Assembly: GCA_963281255.1 (NCBI GenBank)
Contig: OY725491.1
Coordinates: forward strand, 5,816,857 to 5,880,856
Direction of reading: 5' to 3'
Source of the DNA: Aphrocallistes beatrix
Taxonomy: Eukaryota; Porifera; Hexactinellida; Sceptrulophora; Aphrocallistidae
DNA: 64,000 nt
The translations under genes were made by a program, and so were the position numbers. This document shows, one piece after another, positions 49,679 to 61,151 of this stretch. Each line of letters starts with the position of its first letter. Positions within the stretch are counted from its first letter, which is position 1. The notes under the pieces were generated by a model, which was not told the origin of the DNA, searched no databases, and saw only the letters and a list, made by a program, of their open reading frames with translations.

Positions 49679-52600
49679 ATGCATAGAGTACTATTCATCA
49701 TTCTCATCTTTACATTTGGAGGTCAGTTTAATATTTACGTTCGAGCGAGAGAATGTGTGTAGATATCCCTATCATACGTAATCAATTCATCTTTAAATTT
49801 TAGAAATTACTTTAGTCTCTAGTAGTGGTGTGTCATTTGAAATTATTTGAAATTATTTATTACAAAATTACAGCTTAATTAGTTAAGGGAATGATTGTAC
49901 ATGAACTTTATTAAGTGAAATAATTCTTGAAAATGTTATCCTGAAATAGACTCCGCTTAATCAGAACAATTGGTCACGGATATTTTGTCTCGATTAAGCG
50001 GAATTCCCAATTAACCAATGAAATTTAGTATTAGCTATGTAAATAAACCATTCATTTCCTGGAGACTTATCCCAATTGAGCGAAGTTGATTGTATTGATC
50101 TTCTTGTAGTTTCTTGTGAGGGAAATTGCTTTTCAAGATCAAACTGTGATCTTAAGATCGGAAATAAATGCTTTGTTTACATCAAAGAGAGTGTTAACTG
50201 GTTCGATGCAGAGAATTGCTGTGTAGCATGGGAAGGTCATCTGGCTAGCATAGACTCATATACTGAAAACATGATGCTTGATATGATTCTTGATCCAGAC
50301 AGGTTTACTTGGATCGGTTTGAAGTATATTACAGGGAATAATAAGTTTGAGTGGACTGACGGGACTACAACTAGTGATTATGATAACCGTGAATCTCTAA
50401 TGGGACAAGCAGATGAGTCATGCTACTATTCTCTCGGCTCATCTGAATACTGGATTCATTCAGAATGTAATATAACAACCATTGGAAATATGAGAAGTTC
50501 ATACATCTGTAAAAATAGTAGTGAGTTTAATTAGAATAATAAAGCAACATCATTAGTAATCCGACTTGTTTTCTATGATCAAATATTCAAATTTCTCCCA
50601 AAAATTATCCATTTTATCTTTTTAGTCCCAGATGCTCCTCAAAACCTAACTGCGACAAATGTCACATCGAATTCAATTCAAATATGTTTCTATCCTCCAC
50701 CTTGTATCAACCAGAATGGTCCAATCAGTTCATTCAACATTTCCTATCAAGGAATGACGTTTGATGTATCAAAAATATATTATACTTTGAATGTAAATCC
50801 TGTATATCCTTTGAGAGAATATTTCTGTACAAATCTTACTGGTCTACAAGAATATAACAACTACACTATAACAGTGAGTACTGTTAATAGTGCTGGAACA
50901 GGATCTGAAAGTACATCTATCACACAATTAACAGAACAAGCAGGTATGTTTATGCGCTGTAAGTTTGTTTCATCAAATTAATATTATTCTCTTTTGAACA
51001 CGATTCCGTGGTAGAGTACCGGGTGTCCCAAAAAAAACCAACCCATCACGCTTTGGATTCCCTCAATTTTCTTTAAACCAAGCGTGCTTCGCTTACTTGT
51101 GCTGCGCAGCTAGTGGACACTTTGTGTCCGCCGGAGGCGCCCTACTGGCGCCTGAGGTTACATTGATTATTAATAAGGTAGATAATATCTCTAAATACGT
51201 CTGTCTTAATGCTACAAGTATAATCGATCTCGCACGAAAAATCACTAAATTTGTCAATTTTTAAAAATTTGTTGCGTAATGATGACGTCATAACAGAGTG
51301 ATGAGTCATCATTTTTTGATGATAGTCGAATTATATACGAATAATATTAATATACACATTTTGTTAAAATTTCAGCCTTCTATCACCTAAAATGGCTGAG
51401 TTATAGTGGAACCTGAAATTTCTAATAATACAAAAGGTGATAATGACGTTATAATTCCACGACGAACACTTTATTGAACAATTGTTTATCTCAAACTATT
51501 AAAATTTAAGCTCTAATAGGCATTTATCGCAAATTGCTCAGAGATCCTATGTCCGATGGATCTAGGAATGAAATAGGTTTAGAGGGCCTCATATTCACAA
51601 GTTTCTAGCTCTTCTAGTTTTTGTGCAATAAGCAAAAGAATGAAATCACAAAATGCTACGTAATGATGATGATTTAGCATATATTGAAAATCGTATGATG
51701 AGGTGCACATCTAGATATATGTACGCAGCTTTACAAAAGATTTCAGGGCGATATCTTTTAAACTCTGGTATGTGCACCACTTACCGGCTGGCCAATAGCA
51801 CTCATTTGAGTACTGTGCTACTATATTGTTATATTGAATCATAGATCCAATATAATAATATAGGAAGCACACTAAAAATCAGCATCTCAAATTGTGTGCA
51901 TCAGAAATTTTAGTAGATGTAATCCCACAGCTTGTGGTCTCTTCTGCATGGATCTCTTTAATGGGTTAACCACTGAATGCCTGACTGCGTAAATAACTCC
52001 CGGTACCTAGTCTCTTCTGCTCCGAATGACTCTGACGGGCTACAGACTTGGAGGCAAGGTTTGTAAAGTTACTCCCATTGCTAAAATTCTTGATCCAGCT
52101 AAAAATGAAAAATGATTGAATTACTGTGGGCTATAGGCAGGCCGAAACATGCATGAATAGTGCTTGAATTTGTATGATCCAATATGATCCAGTTTTGAAG
52201 TAAGTCTAGATACAAAATACTTGCTTTCTAACATTCCACTGCTTGCTTGGAAGAGTCCTGGGACATGCTGCTATCTCATTCTAAAAGATTTTTTATTTCT
52301 AAAATTCATCTGCGCAAGTGAATTAAGTTTATTTAGAAATGTTTGAAAAGTCAGAATATTCAGGTTTTTGTGACAGTTTGTGGCATGGTACTTTTAGAGA
52401 TACACTTCACTCCACTAAATAGATACACATGTACATACATATGTCAGCTAATATCAATCTATTCTTATCTAGCTCCCTCTACTCCACCATTAAACATCAG
52501 TATCGAATCATTGAACAGTTCAGCTATAAGAGTAGATTGGGAACCTCCAAAACCGATTCATCACAACGGAATTATAACAGAATATGAAATTCAATATTAT

Positions 52601-55600
52601 GAAATGCACCAAAACATTACACTCAAAATAATAAACAACTCTGCAAATAAACTCTTCGAAGTAATGACAAATCTTGATTCAAATGTTAGCTACTGTGTGG
52701 CAATTAGAGTTGCTACAATAGCAGGTGTTAGTGAAAGGAGTTCTCCTGTTTGTACATTCACAGGTATGTACTATGTATTATTCTTTAACTATCTAACTTG
52801 ACTTGTATCTTGCTCCCAATCTGAAAAGTGAAATCTTATATTTAGGGTTAGAATTCAATGTTTTTTCTGAAAGATGAGAATTTTAAAAATGTCGGTCGAC
52901 AGACCGATAGTGCAGCTCTAGGAAGTGACTCAAAGGAACATGAAATGTGAATATAAGAATACATCGGGAAATCCTCATTTTATAGCATTCTCAGGGTGAA
53001 ATTTGGAAACTAAATATTAAAATACCCTATATTAGCCGCTGAGAACTCGCTTTTAGCTTAAAATAAGATTTTTCTCAAAAGGTGTGAAAGTTGTATTATC
53101 AGTATGTTAATAACTGATAAATATTCATATTAGTACATTCAAAGCACGATAATAGGATCCTACATGGTGAAATACCCTACATTAGTCGTTGAGATCTTAC
53201 TTATATCTTTAAACAAAGCTTTGCAGTGGTGGTGTTAAAATATGAATATATCCTTAGTATTAAAACTCGATTAATGTGTATGTGTGTATATATATATATA
53301 TATCCTTACTATTAAAACTCGATTAATGTATATTTATTTATTTATTTATATATATATATATCCTTACTATTAAAACTCGATTAATGTGTATATATATGTG
53401 TATATATATATATATCTGTAACGAATTGATTGAAGAAACTGCCAGTCACAGAAAGCTGATTTTTAGCATGTGGGAGTCTTTTGGCTATGGCTCAAGTAAG
53501 TTCTGAGTTCAGACCAAAATGTCGACTCATCATGGAATTATGACGTCATTGTCACATTTTTAAAAGTTAAGCAACAGAGTTATTCGAGCATAACTCAGCC
53601 ATTATAGGAGATAGAAGGCTGAAATTTTAATAGAATCTGTATACTAACATACCTCACATATGATACAACTATCAAAAAATGATGACTCATCACTTTGTTA
53701 TGACGTAATCATTACGCATCAAAAATTGAAAAATTATACATACATACATACATACATACATACATACATACATACATACATACATACATACATACATACA
53801 TACATACATACGGACGGACGGACGGACGAGATACTCCGTCCATGCCACAAGAGCATCTCCCTATAGGAGCTGCACTAAAAATTATCTCAATTGATATAAT
53901 TAACGATAAATACAATTAACTTATATCTAGATGCACAAAATTTGCTTAGTTTACTAATGCAAATTACTCTGTTAATATGACACTCCATTTAAAATAGCTA
54001 AAATTTCTTTCCTTTATAGACTCTATCCCCAAAATAATCACTCCAAGCGCTGAAATCATAGATGTCTTGTTCATTGTGATTGAAAGCATTAGCTGTGTTG
54101 CCACTGGAAAACCAACTCCAGAAGTTTACTGGACGCAAAATCTAGAGACAAAATTGACTGATTCTGACACCCTACAAGTAGAGATTAGTGATTTAAGAGA
54201 AGGAAATAACGTGTTCTACTGTGTTGCACATAATCACTTAGGAAGGGACGTTGTCTCTGTTACATATAAACTTAGTGAAACAGCGAAAATTAATAAAGAT
54301 AGATTAGAAATGCTGACGAAGGAACTGGATGAAGTTGAATTTATAACTGAAGAGATCGCACAGCAAAGTATAGCTTTAATAGAAACAATAGTCAATTTAA
54401 CTATTGCCAATGTCGAAGGTGAAGATGAGAGTGAAATATTGGAAATTGCTGTTAATGCGATAGAATTGATCCTTAAAAAATCAAATCATACACTCGGTTA
54501 TTCTACTACAAGCAGGATTACTCATATATTGAGTTCTGTGAGAGAGAGTGCAGTTAGCGCCGAATATCAATTCCAACACGTAAGTTTAATTATTGCCCTT
54601 TTTAGCAACTCACAGCATACTTATTCTTTACTACATAGTTGTTCGGTTAGAAAACCAGCAGAATGCTTTTAAGTTAGTTTATAGAACAACTTCAAAATTC
54701 TAACCAATTCAGGCATCTCTATTACTCCCAGTATTATAAATTGCTATTTTCAGGAATCAGAAGGACAAGCGATTGTGGCTACTGCGTCTACTTTATTAGT
54801 CTCCACACTCAATACATTAGAGACCTTTTCAACACGGCTTATTGAAGAGTTAGAGGCAAACAGTGGCGAAATTCTCACAGTGAACTCTGAATTCATTACA
54901 ATCATAGTGCAAAAGTTGCAGCTATGTCAAATGTCTGGGAGTGATAGTGTTCCTGGAATAACTTTACCTAAAGGAACATCTGATGTTGCGGACTATCCTG
55001 TATCACTGCTATTGCCAGTTGAATCGGTGGGTTCACAATGTAATCAGACGGTAAGTTCACTTTTACATGTACAGAGTGACGAATACGTTCTATTACAAGC
55101 TTCATTAAGTGTAAAATTTCATCTACTCAAACAATCTTAGTTATTATGGATTTAGAGATTGTAATTCGAATATTTTCAATAATGTTAAAATATTTTCAGG
55201 TTTAAGACCTAGAAATGTGTTTGTATGGTGAGTTTTGAAGAGAAAATGTGTCCTAACACGCAGCAAAAATCGCGAATCAGGATCCACTGCTTCTGTAAAA
55301 AATGTCTTCATAATCGATGTTCCATGAGAATTTAGAATCAGATACCTTTCATTCACCATAGAAATATTCCATAAATCTACTTCATTCATTATCAAAAATG
55401 GTAGAAAGTTATACATTCGCGAGTTCAATTGAGGTACCTTTTGCAAAAACACCAAAAATTGAACTTTCCCATCATCAAAATCTGTTCCAGATGGTTCTCA
55501 AAATGCACTGATCTGAACATCCTATATATCTAAAAAATTAGAGTGTTCGAAGAAAATGCGTGAGCTAATTTTTCCTACTACTTGAAGATTCTGGAAAGGT

Positions 55601-58600
55601 AATTTGAGCAGTGGCCCCAAATTCGCGATTTTCGCTTCGTGCCAGAACACATTTTCCCCCCTCAGAACTTACCATACAAAATATAGTTCTAGGTCTTAGA
55701 TTCGAAACATCTTTTGGAATCATTGAAAAAGTCGAATGACGATTTCTAAAAATCATAATAACTAAGATCGTTAGGGTACAGGAAAGTTGTACCAAATCAA
55801 GCTAGAACAGGATTTGTCGCCATTAATTGATTATGTAGTTATTGAATCTTAGATTAATTCATTTAAAAATTTACTATTAAACGTTCATGTCTTCATAAAA
55901 CAATTGCTTTGTCTCTAGATTGCCACTTCAATTGTGAAAATGAAAAAAAATGACACAAGCACTTTAGATAAATCAACTTTAGGCAGTGATATACTGACAG
56001 TAACTCTTGCAAATAAATCAAAACATAGCGATTTAGATAAAGAGGTACGTAAGTTTAGTATTAATATTTTTGTATTTACAATCGATAATTTTACGTAGAA
56101 TATTATTGAAAGATTTATCAAGATTTATCTTATCTAATCGAGATGTACGGTTCAAAAGTATGTAGAAGTGTCATATTTGCATTTTAAGTATTGATATAGT
56201 CATTATTTTTAGGTGACATTCACATTCGATGTATATTCTAATACATTGTTTGACAGTATTTGCGTTTTTCTAAACGGTACAAGCTGGGTTAGTAATGGCC
56301 TCACTACAATTGAAGAGAGTTCTAATCTAACCAACTGCATTTCTCCACATCTGACAAGCTTCGCAGTGCTTGTTACGCCTCAAACAGTGAATATTATTAA
56401 AGATCGATTGGAAATGCTAACGGAGGAACTGGATGAAGTTGAATTTATAACTGAAGAGATCACACAACAAAGTATAGCTATAATAGAAACAATAGTCAAT
56501 TCAACTATTGCCAATGTCGAAGGTGAAGATGAGAGTGAAATATTAGAACGTGCTGTTAATGCGATTGAATTGATCCTTAAAAAATCAAATCATACACTCG
56601 GTTATTCTACTACAAGCAGGATTATTGGCATATTGAGTTCTGTGAGAGAGAGTGCAGTTAGCGTTGAATATCAATTCCAAAATGTGAGTTCAATTTTTGC
56701 CCTTTTTTGCAACTGACATATACTTATTCTTTCGACATAGTTCTCCGGTTAGAAAAGCAGTAGAATGCAATTAGCATTAATCCCAGTACTACGTATAAAT
56801 TTAGTGTTATTTTCAGGAATCAGAAGGACAAGCAATAGTGGCTACTGCGCCTACTTTATTAGTCTCCACACTCAATACATTGGAGACATTTTCAACACGA
56901 CTTTTTAAGGAGTTAGAGACAAACAGTAGCGATATTCTCATAGTGAACTCTGAATTCATTACAATCATAGTGCAAAAGGTGCAACTATGTCAAATGTCTG
57001 GGAGTGATAGTGTTCTTGGAATAACTTTACCTAAGAGAACTTCTGATGTTGCGGACTATTCAGCATCACTTCTATTACCAGTTAAATCTGTGGGTTCACA
57101 ATGTAATCTGACGGTAAGTTCACTTTTACATGTAATAGAACTTAGATTAATTATTTTAAGGTTTCACTGTGTTAAATAATCTTGTCTTTATAAAACTATT
57201 GCATTGTCTCTAGATTGCAACTTCAATTGTGAAAATGATAAAAAATGACACAAGCACATCAGATAAATCCGTTTTAGGCAGTGATATACTGACAGTAGCT
57301 TTTGAAAGTGAATCATTACATAGCTATTTAGATAAAGAGGTACGTAAGTTTAGTATTAATGTTGCAGTGCAAACGCGAGATTGGTGTACACGCGTGTACA
57401 CCAGTGTGAACGCGTGTTTCCATTAAGTTTGATAATCTCGCGTTTACACCAGTGTAAACGCGAGTACCTATATAATTAAATATTGTGGTTGATTTATTAC
57501 TCTAGAATACGATATGATGAAACGTATACTAATTACATCTTCTAATCTGATTTATTCTCGTGTGCAATTCGATTTCAATAAGTGTTATGATCTCGGTTTC
57601 TAGTTTTATTACTTAGGGAATTTTAGACACATGCATTGATATATTTGTGTATAGAAAAGGGACATTTGCGTAGAATTATCTTCGGTGCTATTGTGGGATT
57701 GTTGCAGTGTATACACTATCCACTGTGAACGCGTTCACACCGGTGTATAATTAATATAGTATAATGTTTTAACAACAATAAACAATTCATCATATCGTAT
57801 TCTAGAGTAATAAATCAACCACAATATTTAATTATATAGGTACTCACGTTTACACTGGTGTAAACGCGAGATTATCAAACTTAATGGAAACCCGGGTTTA
57901 CACCAGTGTACACGCGTGTACACCAATCTCGCGTTTGCACTGCAACATTAATATTTTTGTATTTACTAATCGATGATAAATTTGCGTAGAATATTATTGA
58001 AAGATTTATCTTATCTAATCGAGATGTATGGTTCTAAAGTATGTAGAAGTGTCATATTTGCATTTTAAGTATTGATAGAGTCATTATTTTTAGGTGACAT
58101 TCACATTCGATGTATATTCTAATACATTGTTTGACAGTATCTGCGTTTTTCTAAACGATACAAGCTGGGTTAGTAATGGCCTCACTACAATTGAAGAGAA
58201 TTCTAATCTAACCAACTGCATTTCTCCACATCTGACAAGCTTCGCAGTGCTTGTTACGCCTCGAAGGTTAGGAGGTAACGACGATTTACAGAGAGTGGCT
58301 TCAATTTTCAGTTATATCGTTGTTTCGATCTCATTTCTGGCATTACTTCTGTCGTTAATTCTGTTCATATACACCGGGAAAAGTTTCTTCAAAGTAGAAG
58401 CGAATATTGTATACTTCAATTACTGTTTGTCACTGACATTAGCTTTTGGGATGTTCCTTTTTGGAATCGAGACAGCTACATTCAATGGAATTTCGTGCAA
58501 AGTTATTGCGTTTCTTCTCCATTATATCTGGCTGACTGTGTTTGTGTGGACACTCTGCAATGGAATTTTGATTCTCTACAAACTGACTTTAGGTAAGGAA

Positions 58601-59626
58601 CTTTGTGACTTAAATTATCAGTACAAACTTTATGAATATACTGTATCATGTACTAGTCTGTCTTTTATCAACTCAGTCCCTTAATTTAGGAATTTGGAAT
58701 AAACACAAGATATACATCTACTTGATCGTGTTTGGTTGGTGCTTCCCAATCATCATACCTATCATTACCATAGCGATTAAGCATGGGAAATATGTTAAAA
58801 CTGATGAACACTGCTTTCTGACTCATGAAGATGGGATAATTTGGGCTTTCATTGGTCCAATCATCTTCATTTTACTGATAAACATTATAATACTCATCAT
58901 ATCAGTCGTGCGTATCTCTACAACAAAATATGGCTCTGAAAGACTACAAGAAAGACAGGTTATCAAGAATGCACTCATTTCTTCAATAATCCTGACACCG
59001 ATACTCGGCATTCCTTGGATTCTGCTTCTGCTTAATATTTTGATCACTGATCCTATAATTCAATTGTCTTTCATTTTAACTAACGGACTAATGGGAGTGT
59101 TCTATTTCTTCGCTGTTACAGTGAGAAATGAAGAAGTGAAGCAAAAATTTAGAAAATCAAAGATATATAATGTTGCAAATATGTCTAACACTCTTTTTAG
59201 TAACACCAAGTCAACAGGAGCTTGTAACAAATTCCACTCCACTACATCTAGCTCGATCTATTCAAATTCAGGTAATATGAAATTGCAGAGTATCATTGAA
59301 GCATTAACCTTGATCATTTTGTATTTGATTGTCAGTTGTTCATTATATTTTAACATTCTCATTACTTCTCTTGTGTCATAGATACATTGAGGAACACTAA
59401 GACTCACGCTATAGACCAGAAATCTCATAATGATCTTCCTAAATCTCTTCCAAGGGCAATTAAACCAAATAAAACGATTGGTGATCGAAACAGAAATTCG
59501 GAAGATGATGCATCCTCTCCGAAAAAGGAACCTTTTGATGCACTCGCCCCTAAGGATGAAGTCTTCTCAAATTTGGGAAGCATAATGATCTGGGAGCAAC
59601 TGGAAGAAATAGAAACAAAGCTCTGA
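49679..59626 (+). CDS. Adhesion-GPCR-like receptor 5 with two tandem GAIN-GPS units
   Basis: Exons 49679-49721, 50110-50520, 50626-50943, 52473-52763, 54020-54579, 54754-55050, 55919-56044, 56213-56683, 56817-57113, 57214-57339, 58094-58592, 58690-59271 and 59382-59626 join in frame (4266 nt, 1421 residues). Leader MHRVLFIILIFTFGG; CTLD 15-151 without EPN or WND; two FN3 (152-354); Ig plus GAIN-1 helical part in one exon; GAIN-1 beta part; GPS-1 with HLT at 728-730. The GPS-1 exon continues without an intron into a second GAIN helical part (TVNIIKDRLEM), GAIN-2 and GPS-2 with HLT at 1026-1028, then one 7TM of subtype II and a tail with DEVFSNL and an extra C-terminal segment. Introns in the two units are almost identical, so the duplication is recent. 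Long introns 50944-52472, 52764-54019 and 55051-55918 hold repeats, and 57340-58093 holds a long-armed element. No disabling change was seen. Confidence 0.88.
49947..50084. mobile_element. pogo-like MITE abutting the CTLD exon of receptor 5
   Basis: Related to 7126-7281: starts GACTCCGCTTAATCAGA and ends with an altered inverse (AATTGAGCGAAGTTGATTGTA). Receptor 4 lacks it at the corresponding intron position. Its right end lies only about 25 bases before the exon start at 50110, so the acceptor's pyrimidine tract is partly new sequence. Confidence 0.6.
51078..51465 (-). repeat. Repeat family R1, inverted copy in a receptor 5 intron
   Basis: Begins with the reversed GC-rich tail (AAGCGTGCTTCGCTTACTTG, GGACACTTTGTGTCCGCC) and runs into the reversed body (TGATGACGTCATAACAGAGT). 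It stops near 51465 without the AT microsatellite end. Confidence 0.7.
53251..53830 (+). repeat. Repeat family R1 copy with three stacked 5' ends
   Basis: The start phrase (TCCTTACTATTAAAACTCGA or a one-base variant) occurs three times, at about 53251, 53304 and 53361, each followed by a TA-rich microsatellite. Then the normal body follows. The GC-rich tail is replaced by a TACA/CGGA microsatellite. It lies between the last FN3 and Ig exons of receptor 5. Confidence 0.7.
53736..53827 (+). repeat. TACA and CGGA microsatellites
   Basis: About 18-19 units of TACA followed directly by about four units of CGGA. Open frames across it on both strands (repeating Tyr-Ile-His-Thr or Met-Tyr-Val-Cys) are microsatellite translations. 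Confidence 0.9.
55132..55769. repeat. Foldback-type inverted repeat in a GAIN-1 intron of receptor 5
   Basis: Left-arm phrases such as AATCTTAGTTATTATG, TTTAAGACCTAGAA and AAAATCGCGAAT recur in inverse order and orientation on the right (CATAATAACTAAGAT, TTCTAGGTCTTAGA, ATTCGCGATTTT). The arms are roughly 150 bp or more with moderate divergence and a centre near 55445. It has no coding capacity. Confidence 0.7.
57361..57946. mobile_element. Long-arm inverted-repeat element in a GAIN-2 intron of receptor 5
   Basis: Ends GTTGCAGTGCAAACGCGAGA and TCTCGCGTTTGCACTGCAAC are exact inverses, and the arms match for about 170 bp (for example the GATTTATTACTCTAGAATAC block and its inverse). ATTAAT flanks both sides (57355-57360, 57947-57952); TTAA with one more base in the ends fits equally well. 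The duplicated intron 56045-56212 keeps the empty site near 56059. The arms repeat GTTTACACCAGTGTAAACGC-like small palindromes. Confidence 0.85.
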
Positions 59627-59864
59627 TCCTGAACTAATTTACATACTTGAATATTAAACTTACTTTTGTTTTGGAGTATATCACTGTTACAGGTGTTTAT
59701 ACAAATCCATTGTGTATTTTGTACAATCCTATAATTATAGTTTTAATTCCAATTTGTCTTTCAGTAATAGGGTCTAGGATGGAGAAACGGTTGGAAATTG
59801 CTTTATACATATACCCAATAGTGTCCGGCCTTCAAAGAACGAATAATCGTCTTCCTCGAATACT
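59627..59864 (+). other. 3' flank of receptor 5
   Basis: Homologous to the receptor 4 flank at 46936-47170, as shown by shared phrases such as ACTGTTACAGGTGTTTATAC and TTTCAGTAATAGGGTCTAG. It includes the 3' UTR; no AATAAA was clearly placed. Confidence 0.5.
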
Positions 59865-60322
59865 CATACTTACCAACCCCTCTCGAAAATTTCCCTGGAT
59901 TTTTGGAGTGAAATCCCGGATTTCAATGGTAGGATATTACCATATTTTTAATTTTAATAACTAAATTAGCATGAATCAATAGACAGGTTAAATTTCGAAT
60001 TTCGTGATCCAGCGAAATCCCTGGATATCTAGGAAATTTCCTGGATTTTAAATAAAGGCCGAATATATGTAATTAAAGATTTCGAAAAGGACAAGTAAAC
60101 TATTTAAAGAAAAGTACATCGTATGTAATGTTATCTTGCGCGCCGAAATTCGTGAGTCCAGGAAATTTTCCAGGATCCCTGAAGACTTGCTAAATAATGA
60201 TGAACATAAAATTACAATAAATTCCATAAACTATATTCCATTAATGGAAATTATTATAGGCTAGTTGAAAGCTCAAAATCCCTAATAATAATCCAGGGAT
60301 CCCTGGTGGTTTGGTATGTATG
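59865..60322. mobile_element. Inverted-repeat MITE with 6-bp target duplication and paralogous empty site
   Basis: Ends CATACTTACCAAC and GTTTGGTATGTATG are inverse-related. AATACT flanks both sides (59859-59864, 60323-60328). The receptor 4 flank has the uninterrupted site (CCTCGAACACTCCCCTC near 47160). The interior repeats phrases like TCCCTGGAT and GGAAATTT. Confidence 0.8.
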
Positions 60323-60328
60323 AATACT

Positions 60329-61151
60329 CCCCTCAAAGAGAGTGTAAACTTTTTTGCTGTCCCTTAGATTAAAGTTTGTTGCACATTCTTCCCTCTTACT
60401 ATTTATACATTCATGCATACAGTTATATCATTGAAAAGTATCTAATGTCTGAAATATTCATTTTTCATCAGGTGGTAAGTGTGGCTAAAAATTAACAATT
60501 AACTACTGTTCGGGGATACATGGTAATGCGCGATATGTTGAATACAAATAGATTAGATTGATACTATTTGCACAGGAAATATTGGGATGTACGAATACTT
60601 TTGGTAGAGTAGCATATACTTATATTATCCGAATTCATTTTAATTAGATCTTAGCTAAATATGGAAACAATTAGCTACATGGCAATTAGCGGTCAGTAAA
60701 TATTTCGCTTCACAAATCGTCTGATTTCCTGGAATATCAATTCTGATGTCAAAGATGAATGGAAAGATATGTCTATATATGTTGAAAAAATTGTCTTTGA
60801 ACTTAAAGAAGAACATGAAAGTATCAATTGAGTGAATGTAAGATCTATTTAATACAAGTACATGCTTTGAAGATAATCTTTACTTGTAATGTACATTGTT
60901 AGTCATTATAATGCAGCTGGAACAGCTGAGATTAATGCTATCACATAGTTTCAATTCTTAATAAAATAAAATATAACAACGTTAACCACACCTTTAATTC
61001 ATCTCTTAACAATGGTACAATATTGATAAAAATGACAAAATAGTTAAAACTAAGACATAACTATACATATGCACATGGCAGTTCATATCAGATGATGCAA
61101 ATCCTTAAGAGGAAAGTAACTACAAGTATATACGTAGAGTTGAATAAAAAG
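60329..61151. other. Intergenic sequence between convergent receptors 5 and 6
   Basis: The first about 150 bp continue the flank shared with 47165-47340. The rest is AT-rich with no domain, repeat family or RNA gene that I recognise. Confidence 0.5.

Noticed and set aside
53660-53915. Open frames on both strands encoding repeating Tyr-Ile-His-Thr or Met-Tyr-Val-Cys
   Set aside because: They are translations of the TACA microsatellite, with no start context, splice context or paralogue.
55144-55795. Two minus-strand open frames (about 103 and 76 codons)
   Set aside because: They fall in the two arms of the foldback repeat and are not similar to any receptor exon.
49679-59626. Reading 49.7-56.4 kb and 56.4-59.6 kb as two separate genes
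   Set aside because: There is no signal peptide, CTLD or promoter between them, GPS-1 and GAIN-2 share one open exon, and phases continue across all junctions, so one gene is the simpler model.
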